Assembly (NCBI GenBank): GCA_002404375.1 | Contig: DHJO01000104.1 | Location: forward strand, 1,744 to 7,045 | DNA from: Gemmatimonadales bacterium UBA4718 | GTDB taxonomy: Bacteria; Gemmatimonadota; Gemmatimonadetes; Gemmatimonadales; Gemmatimonadaceae | Reading direction: 5' to 3' | DNA length: 5,302 nucleotides | In this document: piece by piece, positions 1 to 5,302 of the stretch | How the letters are laid out: the number at the start of each line of letters is the position of its first letter | Position numbering within the stretch: position 1 is the stretch's first letter | Translations under genes and position numbers: made by a program | Notes under the pieces: model-generated | The model's input: the letters and a program-made list of their open reading frames with translations, nothing else | Told to the model about the DNA's origin: nothing | Databases searched by the model: none

Positions 1-1489
1 CATGCCGCCCATGCCTCCGATGTCTCCGATCCCTCCGATTCCCCCAATGCCTCCGATGGAGATTCCACCGGTGGCAGCAATGGCGCCGATTGCGCGCATG
101 TCCATCGACGCCTGGACAACGACACCGATCGCAGCGGTCGCTCCCGCTGTTGCGGCTGCAGCGGCGAGGAGAGTTGCCTCCAGCATGGCGCGCATTGGTG
201 GCCAGTCGCCGTTCGAACGTCAGTTCGGAGGAATCGCCAACGATCCGCCCAAGGCGTGGGCTGGTTCCGACCCTGCGGATTCACTTTATCGTCTCGCGCG
301 GGAGGCGCTGAATCACGGTGAGTACCGCCGCGCGGCGCAATTGTTCGGAGACATCAGCCAGCGTTTTCCGAGCTCGGCGTACGCCGCCGATGCCAAGTAC
401 TGGCGCGCGTTCGCGCTCTATCGGATCGGCGGCCCCAGCGATCTGCGCGACGCGTTAACTTCGCTCCAGGACACTTTGTCCTATCGTCACGCTTCTTTGC
501 GGGCCGATGCTTCGACGCTGGCGGCGCGTATTCGCGGTGCGCTAGCGCTGCAAGGCGATCCGCAGGCGAGGGCACAGGTTGGACGCGCGGCAGCAGACGC
601 CGGCCAGGCGTGCGACCGTGAGGACCTCGCGGTACGAATCGAGGCGCTCAACTCGCTCGGACAAACCGATCCGGCAACGACTACTCCGATCTTGCGCCGC
701 GTTCTGGCGCGTCGCGACGATTGCTCCGCCAGTCTGCGGCGCGCCGCGCTCTGGCTGCTCGGCAGACGGACCGACGCGGAAGCGACGGGCCTCGTGATGA
801 CCTCCGCGCGCAACGATCCCGACATAAGAGTCCGCGCGGACGCGTTGCGCTTCCTCGCGGCGATGCCCGGTGATCAGGCAATCGCCACCATCGAGGAAAT
901 CGCCCGCACGCCGGGAAATGACGAGCTGCAGCGCGCCGCCGTCTCCGCCCTTGGGCGAAGCGACTCACCGCGCGCTCGCCAGAGCATTCGCAGCATCATC
1001 GAGCGCACCGATCTGAGCGAGAGTTTGCGCGCGACTGCGCTCGCCAGCGTAGATGCCGACCACTCCACCGATAACGGAGCGTACATACGCTCGATCTATC
1101 CTCGCCTCGACACGCCGCGGCTCAAGGCCTCGGCGATCCGCGCGCTCGCCCGCGTCGGCGGCAATGACAACGATCAGTGGCTGCTCTCCGTGGTCCGCAA
1201 CGCAAACGAGCCCGTCGATGTGCGGGCAATGGCGCTCCGTTACGCGGGCCGCTCTTCGATCCCGATCTCCGATCTGGTTCGCATGTACGACGTAGCCGGC
1301 GATCGGCTGCTACGCGAGCAGCTGATAAGCCTATACGCTCAGCGCACCGATCCACAGGCAACGGACAAGCTCCTCGAGATCGCCAAGACCGGCACCGACC
1401 CCGACATGAGACGCATGGCGATATCGGCGTTGGCGCGCAAGAACGATCCGAGAACCAAGCAGATTCTACTGGAGATAATCGACAAATGA
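1..1489 (+). CDS. TPR/HEAT-repeat protein with Met-Pro-Pro-rich N-terminal segment (5' end probably outside window)
   Basis: The frame is open from the left edge to TGA at 1487-1489. The first visible ATG is at 2-4, inside a Met-Pro-Pro repeat with no visible ribosome site, so the true start probably lies upstream. Numbering from that ATG (495 residues): 1-24 are Met/Pro rich; 25-65 are Ala rich; about 92-145 look like TPR helices (a BamD/YbgF-style segment with key residues Y96, A111, F115, F122, A131, W134). From about 205 to the end there are repeated helix pairs of the HEAT type, with recurring RxxAxxAL signatures such as 'RRAALWLLG', 'QRAAVSALG' and 'RRMAISALA'. HEAT and TPR solenoids bind proteins, and no catalytic site is visible. 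C204 and C241 could pair if the protein is exported, which cannot be judged without the N-terminus. The stop codon overlaps the next gene by 4 nt, and the C-terminus is paralogous to that gene's product. The domain call is firm; the biological role is unknown. Confidence 0.88.
   Translation, partial: MPPMPPMSPIPPIPPMPPMEIPPVAAMAPIARMSIDAWTTTPIAAVAPAVAAAAARRVASSMARIGGQSPFERQFGGIANDPPKAWAGSDPADSLYRLAREALNHGEYRRAAQLFGDISQRFPSSAYAADAKYWRAFALYRIGGPSDLRDALTSLQDTLSYRHASLRADASTLAARIRGALALQGDPQARAQVGRAAADAGQACDREDLAVRIEALNSLGQTDPATTTPILRRVLARRDDCSASLRRAALWLLGRRTDAEATGLVMTSARNDPDIRVRADALRFLAAMPGDQAIATIEEIARTPGNDELQRAAVSALGRSDSPRARQSIRSIIERTDLSESLRATALASVDADHSTDNGAYIRSIYPRLDTPRLKASAIRALARVGGNDNDQWLLSVVRNANEPVDVRAMALRYAGRSSIPISDLVRMYDVAGDRLLREQLISLYAQRTDPQATDKLLEIAKTGTDPDMRRMAISALARKNDPRTKQILLEIIDK
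2..58 (+). repeat. Degenerate 9-bp tandem repeat encoding Met-Pro-Pro units
   Basis: Six consecutive 9-bp units of the form ATG/ATY-CCN-CCN encode MPP, MPP, MSP, IPP, IPP and MPP, followed by one more Met. The period is exactly three codons, so changes in copy number would keep the reading frame. Variation is mostly at third codon positions plus Met/Ile exchanges, as expected for an old coding minisatellite kept at protein level. The array may continue to the left of the window. Confidence 0.8.
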
Positions 1490-2763
1490 CGAAGCTCTTT
1501 CCGGGACTGGCAGTCGCGTCCCTTATCGCGGTAAGCGCGACCACACAGCGCGCGGATGCACAGTCTCTCGCGAATCGCGTGGCCTCTGCCTCCGGTCGCT
1601 CGATCCAATTCAGTTATCCCGCGCGACCAGGCGTTTGCGGCGACGGACGTACCTACATCTCTACAGGCTCCGGGAATTTCTACGGCTCCTTCTCGTCGAA
1701 TGCGGCTGACCAGTGCGTGGCCGGCCCGGTGCGGGTGGTGGTCGATCTTGCCGACAGAAACGTGATCGCGCTCCGCACATACGTAGGCGGAGCGAATCCG
1801 GTCGTCGACGCAGGCGTCGCGAATCTCGGCACCGTCACAGCTGCGGACGCGACCGACTACTTGCTTGGCGTCGCATCGCGCGCCGATGGCAGAGTTGGAA
1901 GAGATGCCATCTTCGCGGCCCTTCTCGCTGATGGCGTTGATCTGACGCCGAGGCTTCTCGACATCGGGCGCGATCAAAATCGTCCGCTCGAGACGCGGCG
2001 CGCGGCCCTGTCCGGTCTGGTTCGCAGCGAACCGGCGCAGCTGGACAGAATCGGTGCAGCTCTCGTGCAAATCGCAACGAACGAGAACGATGCGCAGGGG
2101 GTGCGCACCGCAGCGCTCTCCGTGCTGTCGAGGCTCGACCACGGAGCCGGCATCCAGCCGCTGGTGCAGCTGGCAAATGGAAATATCACGTCGTGGGTCG
2201 GCAGAGAGAGCATGACGGTGCTCGCGCGCTCGGGCGATCCCCGCGCGCGTCAGTTCCTCCGCTCGACCGTCCAGCGCACGGATCTATCTGATGAAGTACT
2301 GGCTGCCGCGCTTCGCGGACTGGGGCGTGAATACGTCACGGCAAATGACGCGAGCCTGTTGCGCTCGATATACCCGCGCCTCACTGGCCAACGCTCGCAG
2401 GATGCGGTGCTCGCTTCACTGTCGGAGCTGGGGGGATCCGAAAACGTTCAGTGGCTCACGGGAATCGTGCGCGACGAGAAGGCCGCCCCCGAAGCACGCC
2501 GCCGCGCGCTCCAGTATCTGAGCAGGGCGGGCGCGACGACTCCTGCGCTGCTCGCGCTTTACGACGCGACACCCGACATGCCGCTGCGCGAGGCGCTGAT
2601 CGGCATCTACTCGCGCATCTCCGACAAAGCCGCAACCGACAAACTGGTTTGGATCGCGAAGAACGAACAGAACCTCGCGATCAAACGTCGCGCGATCTCC
2701 GCGTTGTCGCGAAGCAGTGATCCCACCATTCGGCAGGCGTTACAGGACATCGTAGAACGGTAG
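1486..2763 (+). CDS. Exported HEAT-repeat protein with a two-cysteine N-terminal domain
   Basis: The 425-residue product starts at the ATG overlapping the previous stop (ATGA, 1486-1489). GGAG at 1471-1474 is a rather distant ribosome site, and the overlap suggests translational coupling. Residues 1-25 form a Sec signal peptide: K3, a hydrophobic core at about 4-18, and an Ala-Asp-Ala cleavage site before Q26. Residues about 27-115 form a Gly/Ser/Asn-rich domain, including 'PARPGVCGDGR', with C51 and C77 as a possible disulfide pair; I cannot assign this domain to a named family. From about 120 to 425 there are HEAT-type helix pairs, for example 'RRAALSGL', 'VRTAALSVL' and 'KRRAISALS'. Residues 294-425 align without gaps to the end of the upstream protein, with about 52 of 132 identical by hand count. 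The mature protein should be periplasmic or envelope-associated. A protein-binding scaffold role is inferred; the ligand is unknown. Confidence 0.92.
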   Translation: MTKLFPGLAVASLIAVSATTQRADAQSLANRVASASGRSIQFSYPARPGVCGDGRTYISTGSGNFYGSFSSNAADQCVAGPVRVVVDLADRNVIALRTYVGGANPVVDAGVANLGTVTAADATDYLLGVASRADGRVGRDAIFAALLADGVDLTPRLLDIGRDQNRPLETRRAALSGLVRSEPAQLDRIGAALVQIATNENDAQGVRTAALSVLSRLDHGAGIQPLVQLANGNITSWVGRESMTVLARSGDPRARQFLRSTVQRTDLSDEVLAAALRGLGREYVTANDASLLRSIYPRLTGQRSQDAVLASLSELGGSENVQWLTGIVRDEKAAPEARRRALQYLSRAGATTPALLALYDATPDMPLREALIGIYSRISDKAATDKLVWIAKNEQNLAIKRRAISALSRSSDPTIRQALQDIVER

Positions 2764-2798
2764 GTTGAGATCGCGAAGCGATCCGTACGCCGACCTAC
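2760..2798. terminator. Possible shared terminator hairpin between convergent genes
   Basis: The 35-nt gap between the convergent HEAT and GNAT genes contains an inner hairpin, GATCGC-GAA-GCGATC (2769-2783). An outer inverted repeat, GTAGGT (2760-2765) with ACCTAC (2793-2798), encloses it. No T-tract follows on either strand, so it is not a textbook intrinsic terminator. It may still help end both transcripts. Confidence 0.35.
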
Positions 2799-3317
2799 TT
2801 AGCCGACCTTCTGCCGCACCGTCAGGGCCTGCTCGACGAGTTGGGGTGTCGGCCACGACCTCCCAAGCGCCTTCTGGAAGCAGCGCTTAGGGACGATCTC
2901 CACGCCCGACCTGGTCAGGGTCTCATAGCGGGCGAGCTTCTCGGGGTACCGTGAGACGGTGGTCGGCTTGTAGGAGAGCGACAGGAAGAAGTTGTCGGTG
3001 AGACTCAGCGCGAATAGCTCCTCGATGTCCCTCGCCCGCGCCAGACGCTCGATCCCCAGCACGACCTGACTCCCGAGGCCCTGGCCGTGGTGCGCCGGAG
3101 CCACGGCTACCGACGAGACCTCCGCCAGCGAAGGGGAATATTCCTCCAGCGCGGCGCAGGCGATCACGCGTCCCGTCCCATCAGTCGCGACCACATAGTT
3201 GTCGATCCGCGCGGCGATTTCATCCAGCGTGCGCGACAGCATCAACCCCTGTGTGGCGTACTGCGCGACCAGATCCAGGATCTGTGACGCGTCAGCGCGT
3301 ACCGCGCGGCGGACCAT
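2799..3317 (-). CDS. GNAT-family N-acetyltransferase, N-acetylglutamate-synthase-like
   Basis: This 172-residue product has the size and order of a single GNAT domain, which transfers an acetyl group from acetyl-CoA to an amine. The first strand is at 'VRRAVRADA' (residues 2-10). The substrate-side helix segment 'ATQGLMLSRTLDEI' (21-34) resembles that of amino-acid N-acetyltransferases of the ArgA-GNAT type. Strand 4 and the acetyl-CoA pyrophosphate loop are 'VAVAPAHHGQGLG' (70-82), with the G78/G80/G82 pattern and H77 where Q or R is usual. 'NFFLSLSYK' (109-117) is the usual motif-B region, with Ser in place of the common Gly. I chose ATG at 3317 because it directly precedes the first strand, although no clear Shine-Dalgarno is seen. 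An in-frame GTG at 3398 would add 27 unconserved-looking residues over an AT-rich promoter-like region. It is a single gene converging on the HEAT pair. Fold certain; substrate (glutamate or another amine) unproven. Confidence 0.88.
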   Translation of the reverse strand: MVRRAVRADASQILDLVAQYATQGLMLSRTLDEIAARIDNYVVATDGTGRVIACAALEEYSPSLAEVSSVAVAPAHHGQGLGSQVVLGIERLARARDIEELFALSLTDNFFLSLSYKPTTVSRYPEKLARYETLTRSGVEIVPKRCFQKALGRSWPTPQLVEQALTVRQKVG

Positions 3318-3383
3318 CGCAGGCGACGATTTCGCCCTCGACAGGGGCGGTCCGGAGCGAATTGGGAAATTATGCACGAGGAA

Positions 3384-3395
3384 TGTATATATACA
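3384..3395. promoter_or_regulatory. 12-bp AT-rich palindrome in the probable GNAT promoter region
   Basis: TGTATATATACA is a perfect palindrome in otherwise GC-rich DNA. It lies 67 nt upstream of the chosen GNAT start. On the minus strand, CATAAT at 3374-3369 is a plausible -10 element with the palindrome overlapping the -35 position (TGTGTA, a poor match). Such placement would suit a dimeric repressor, but alternating TA can arise by chance. The rest of the 129-nt gap between the GNAT and DUF411 genes shows nothing else convincing. Confidence 0.4.
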
Positions 3396-3446
3396 CACTC
3401 CCGCGCCCGCAAGGGTTTCCGCCGGCCCGGACCTCAGGGCATCCGG

Positions 3447-3917
3447 TCAGTAGCTCGCGAAGACTTTGGTCTTGCCGCTCTTGTCGAAAGAGAGAACCTG
3501 ATAATGCTGTTGACGGGGCCCTTCCATCCCGGGCGATCCCATCGGCATACCCGGCACTGCCAGACCCGCCACCTTGGGCTTTTCCTTCAGCAGCCTCGCG
3601 ATATCAGCGGCCGGCACGTGTCCCTCGATCAGATAGCCGTTCACCACCGCAGTGTGACACGCGGTCAGCGCTTCGGGAACGCCAAGAGTGCGCTTTATCT
3701 CTGCCATTGCCGGAGTGTCCTTCGCATCCACGCGGTAGCCGTGCTTGATGAGATGCTCGATCCAGTTCTTGCAGCAACCGCAGCTCGGATCCTTGTAGAC
3801 GGTGATCCTCGTCTCTTTGGGAGTCGGATTGACCGACGGCATAACCGCGCCCGTGGTGAGCGTCAGCGCAAACAACGCCGCGCCAAACGCAACAGTCCTT
3901 CGCAAGTCTTTTTTCAT
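3447..3917 (-). CDS. DUF411 family protein, probable exported metal-binding protein
   Basis: This 156-residue product matches the DUF411 family throughout and is of normal length. Residues 1-24 are signal-like: K2, K3, R6 and R7, then a hydrophobic stretch from about 9 to 22. Whether it is cleaved, and by Sec or Tat, is unclear. The core starts with a strand, 'ITVYKDPSCGCCKNW' (38-52), holding C46, C48 and C49 in a thioredoxin-like position. It continues with 'TACHTAVV' (C87, H88), 'YLIEGHVP' (H100) and the family hallmark 'GLAVPGMPMGSPGME' (118-132), with M124, M126 and M131. Cys, His and Met residues of this kind suit copper or another soft metal, and some DUF411 relatives sit in copper-resistance loci; metal choice here is inference. 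The ATG overlaps the stop of the upstream DinB-fold gene (ATGA, 3914-3917) and has no strong ribosome site of its own, so coupled translation is likely. No clear intrinsic terminator follows. Confidence 0.93.
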   Translation of the reverse strand: MKKDLRRTVAFGAALFALTLTTGAVMPSVNPTPKETRITVYKDPSCGCCKNWIEHLIKHGYRVDAKDTPAMAEIKRTLGVPEALTACHTAVVNGYLIEGHVPAADIARLLKEKPKVAGLAVPGMPMGSPGMEGPRQQHYQVLSFDKSGKTKVFASY

Positions 3918-4453
3918 TCTGGAATCGATTTGAGTGTGCGTTCGATTTGTCTCTTGTGACGTCCTTCGTGCTGGCCAACGAATATAAGCCACTGATAGAG
4001 ATCGAGCTCCCCGAGGATTGCGTGGGTATGTTTGATCTCGCCAATCGAAAGCCCGTTGGCCGACACCGCTGCCGCGCGCAGCGCTTCGCGAGAGCTCTCG
4101 AGGCCCTCGACCGCTTCGTTGATGTCGATATTCGCGCGCGGGTGGACCGTGGCCGGGGCCTGCATCACTGCATTGTCCAGTTGTGCGCTGTATTGCTCGA
4201 AAGTTGGCAGCACGGCATCTGTCGATCTCTCCTCGCCGAGTCCCGTTGCCCGCGCCTGACCAACACGTTTTGTAATCAGTCGGGCGACTCCAGCCTCCAC
4301 CATCCTCAGGTGCTCCAGTATCTCGGCGACCGACCAACTCTCGTCGGTTGGCCGCCGACATAGCCGATCACCGGGTATGCCTTCGAAGCTCTGAAGAAGC
4401 TCTTTGCGCCTCTCTTCCACGTAGTCCATCGCTTCCGCGAGTCTCGCGTGCAT
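3914..4453 (-). CDS. DinB-fold (DinB_2 / YfiT-like) putative metal-dependent protein
   Basis: This 179-residue product has the length and features of the DinB/YfiT four-helix-bundle superfamily, whose members hold a divalent metal with three histidines. Visible markers are 'ESWSVAEILEHL' (38-49, metal ligand H48) and 'LYQWLIFVGQHEGRHKRQIE' (152-171, ligands H162 and H166 in an HxxxH motif). The full His triad is therefore intact. Family members include thiol transferases and many proteins of unknown activity; they are unrelated to the E. coli DinB polymerase despite the name. The start at 4453 is fixed by AGGGAGGAG five bases upstream. The frame stays open for 40 more codons upstream, but that part looks noncoding. 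The gene leads a two-gene unit with the DUF411 gene (4-nt overlap) and is divergent from the ImuB-like gene. Substrate unknown. Confidence 0.92.
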   Translation of the reverse strand: MHARLAEAMDYVEERRKELLQSFEGIPGDRLCRRPTDESWSVAEILEHLRMVEAGVARLITKRVGQARATGLGEERSTDAVLPTFEQYSAQLDNAVMQAPATVHPRANIDINEAVEGLESSREALRAAAVSANGLSIGEIKHTHAILGELDLYQWLIFVGQHEGRHKRQIERTLKSIPE

Positions 4454-4458
4454 CGAAT

Positions 4459-4467
4459 CTCCTCCCT
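4459..4467 (-). promoter_or_regulatory. Strong Shine-Dalgarno for the DinB-fold gene
   Basis: On the minus strand, AGGGAGGAG lies five bases before ATG at 4453-4451. It is the best ribosome site in the window. It decides the start against the longer open frame that reaches 4573. Confidence 0.8.
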
Positions 4468-4549
4468 TTCCTGAATTTACGCGCAGCCCCCGTATTCGGC
4501 TCACGGGCTTTCTCCTCCAACCACAATCCACCTCGGCGTCCTTCTTGCT

Positions 4550-4567
4550 TTCGGTATATATTCGGTA
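4550..4567. promoter_or_regulatory. Direct repeat TTCGGTA x2 at 11-bp spacing, operator/promoter candidate for the ImuB-like gene
   Basis: TTCGGTA occurs at 4550-4556 and again at 4561-4567, separated by TATA, so the copies lie on the same face of the helix. The element sits 8 bp before the ImuB-like ATG and within the 122-nt divergent gap. TATATT (4557-4562) could serve as a -10 element for the + gene, giving an almost leaderless message; no good -35 is visible. The pattern TTTC-N7-ATTC resembles the direct-repeat LexA box of alphaproteobacteria (GTTC-N7-GTTC) in spacing but lacks both G residues, so an SOS operator is only a suggestion. Confidence 0.4.
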
Positions 4568-4575
4568 GTCCAACT

Positions 4576-5302
4576 ATGACTTTCATCTGCCTCTGGAGCC
4601 CCGACACCACCGCCACCGATACACAGGAGAGCGAGCTTCTACGCAAACTCATTCCGGCATTACTCAGTGCGGCTCCGCGGGTGATGCTGGGAGTGACTGG
4701 AATAGTCTGGGCTGACGCGAGAGGGATGAGTGCCGAGCCTCTGGCGAGAGATCTTCTTCAGCTTTTTCACGATAATGGAGTGGAGAAGGTTCGCGTAGCC
4801 ATTTCTCTTGCTCCCATATGCGCCGAGGTTGCCGCGCGCTACGGTAAAGGCGCGCTGATCGTAATACCGGCCGGCTCCGAGCGGGATTATCTCGCCGGGC
4901 ATTCCGTTGAAGTGCTCGAGCCATCGCTCGCCTTGTCGTCTTTGCTAGATGGAATAGGCGTGGAGAGCTGCGGAGATCTGGCGAAGCTCGATCTCGAATC
5001 GGTCGAAGTTCGATTCGGCGCCGAAGGAGCGCGGCTCTGGCGACTATCGAGGGCCGACGACGCGCGCCGCATCTTCAGCAACATTCCGCGCGCGCTGCCA
5101 TCCGCCTCGCTCGATTGGGTCGATTACACGCTCAAGGATCCCGAGCGCCTCGTCTTCATCATCAACGCTCTCATCGGAAGCATCACCACGGAGCTGAGGT
5201 CGCGCGGGCAGGGCGCGAGAGAGATGACGATGATTTTCTCGCTCGCCAATCGCGAGAGCTTCGAGCATCTGGTGCGTCCGGCCCGATCGACGGCGAGCCA
5301 CA
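4576..5302 (+). CDS. imuB: ImuB-like Y-family DNA polymerase homologue, compact N-terminus (3' end outside window)
   Basis: The frame runs from ATG 4576 open through the right edge, giving 242 codons without a stop. The N-terminus 'MTFICLWSPD' fits the first strand of ImuB proteins. 'GIVWADARGM' (42-51) fits the palm strand that carries catalytic acids in active Y-family polymerases; D47 is present but the following Glu is replaced by Ala, as expected of non-catalytic ImuB. 'VAISLAPICAEVAARYG' (74-90) matches the usual helix after it. A helix-hairpin-helix region at about 120-160 ('LLDGIGVESCGDLAKL', then 'RFGAEGARLWRLSR') is typical, and a little-finger-like region begins at about 179. Only about 40 residues separate the start from the palm strand, where longer ImuB proteins have about 90-100, so the fingers portion appears absent or reduced. 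ImuB normally acts with DnaE2 and an ImuA-type protein in damage-induced mutagenesis, linking the sliding clamp to DnaE2. No Shine-Dalgarno is seen; translation may be leaderless. Downstream dnaE2 is expected but not visible. Confidence 0.82.
   Translation, partial: MTFICLWSPDTTATDTQESELLRKLIPALLSAAPRVMLGVTGIVWADARGMSAEPLARDLLQLFHDNGVEKVRVAISLAPICAEVAARYGKGALIVIPAGSERDYLAGHSVEVLEPSLALSSLLDGIGVESCGDLAKLDLESVEVRFGAEGARLWRLSRADDARRIFSNIPRALPSASLDWVDYTLKDPERLVFIINALIGSITTELRSRGQGAREMTMIFSLANRESFEHLVRPARSTASH

Noticed and set aside
211..226. GTTC-N8-GTTC with an internal GTTCGAAC palindrome, LexA-box-like
   Set aside because: It lies inside the first HEAT gene, and the spacing is 12 rather than 11, so it is likely chance.
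1339..2142. Long open frame antisense to the HEAT gene junction (267 codons)
   Set aside because: It lies opposite two convincing genes; its residues are Arg/Cys rich with no family features, as expected for a shadow in high-GC DNA.
3318..3398. Longer GNAT start at GTG 3398
   Set aside because: It would place the palindrome and -10-like element inside the coding region, and the extra residues precede the normal first strand of the fold.
3427..3446. Hairpin CCGGA/TCCGG after the DUF411 stop
   Set aside because: The stem is only 5 bp with a 10-nt loop and no T-tract follows, so it does not support a terminator call.
3918..4361. Upstream extension of the DUF411 frame (148 codons)
   Set aside because: It overlaps the DinB-fold gene in another frame, has no domain features, and the signal-like start at 3917 fits the family length.
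4454..4573. 40-codon N-terminal extension of the DinB-fold gene
   Set aside because: The strong ribosome site sits inside it, directly before ATG 4453, and the DinB fold begins at that ATG.
4660..4924. Minus-strand open frames of 80 and 86 codons
   Set aside because: They lie opposite the ImuB-like gene and show no recognisable protein features.
5044..5301. Minus-strand open frame of 85 codons at the right edge
   Set aside because: It is opposite the little-finger-like region of the ImuB-like gene and looks like a high-GC shadow.

Overview
This 5.3 kb window is high-GC bacterial DNA, densely packed with protein genes. No RNA genes, CRISPR arrays, insertion sequences or long intergenic stretches are visible. 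The tandem secreted HEAT-repeat genes (one with a Met/Pro-rich low-complexity segment), the DUF411 protein, the DinB-fold protein and a short ImuB-like protein resemble Gemmatimonadota or a neighbouring high-GC phylum. That taxonomic guess rests on protein style only and is moderate at best.

Left part, + strand (1-2763): two adjacent genes encode HEAT-repeat proteins whose start and stop codons overlap as ATGA. The first is cut by the left edge and carries a Met-Pro-Pro repeat, a TPR-like helical region and HEAT repeats. The second has a clear Sec signal peptide, an unassigned N-terminal domain with two cysteines, and HEAT repeats. Their last ~130 residues align without gaps at about 39% identity by hand count, so they are tandem paralogues with different N-termini. 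They look like an envelope scaffold or sensor pair made from one mRNA.

Middle, - strand (2799-4453): a GNAT-family acetyltransferase gene converges on the HEAT pair. Upstream of it is an AT-rich 12-bp palindrome in a probable promoter region. Next comes a two-gene unit, DinB-fold protein followed by DUF411 protein, again coupled by an ATGA overlap. The DinB gene has a strong Shine-Dalgarno sequence that fixes its start. The DUF411 product has a signal-like N-terminus and a Cys-Gly-Cys-Cys site, so it is a probable exported metal-binding or thioredoxin-like protein.

Right part, + strand (4576-5302, open at the right edge): a gene divergent from the DinB/DUF411 unit encodes an ImuB-like member of the Y-family DNA polymerase superfamily. 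It keeps a recognisable helix-hairpin-helix region and the start of a little-finger-like region, but its N-terminal part is compact. ImuB proteins usually act with DnaE2 and a RecA-like ImuA in SOS mutagenesis; neither partner is within the window. A perfect 7-bp direct repeat spaced one helical turn lies just before its start codon and is the most operator-like element here. I found no convincing wholly new system. The items most worth following are the HEAT paralogue pair, the short ImuB, and the direct repeat between the divergent genes.
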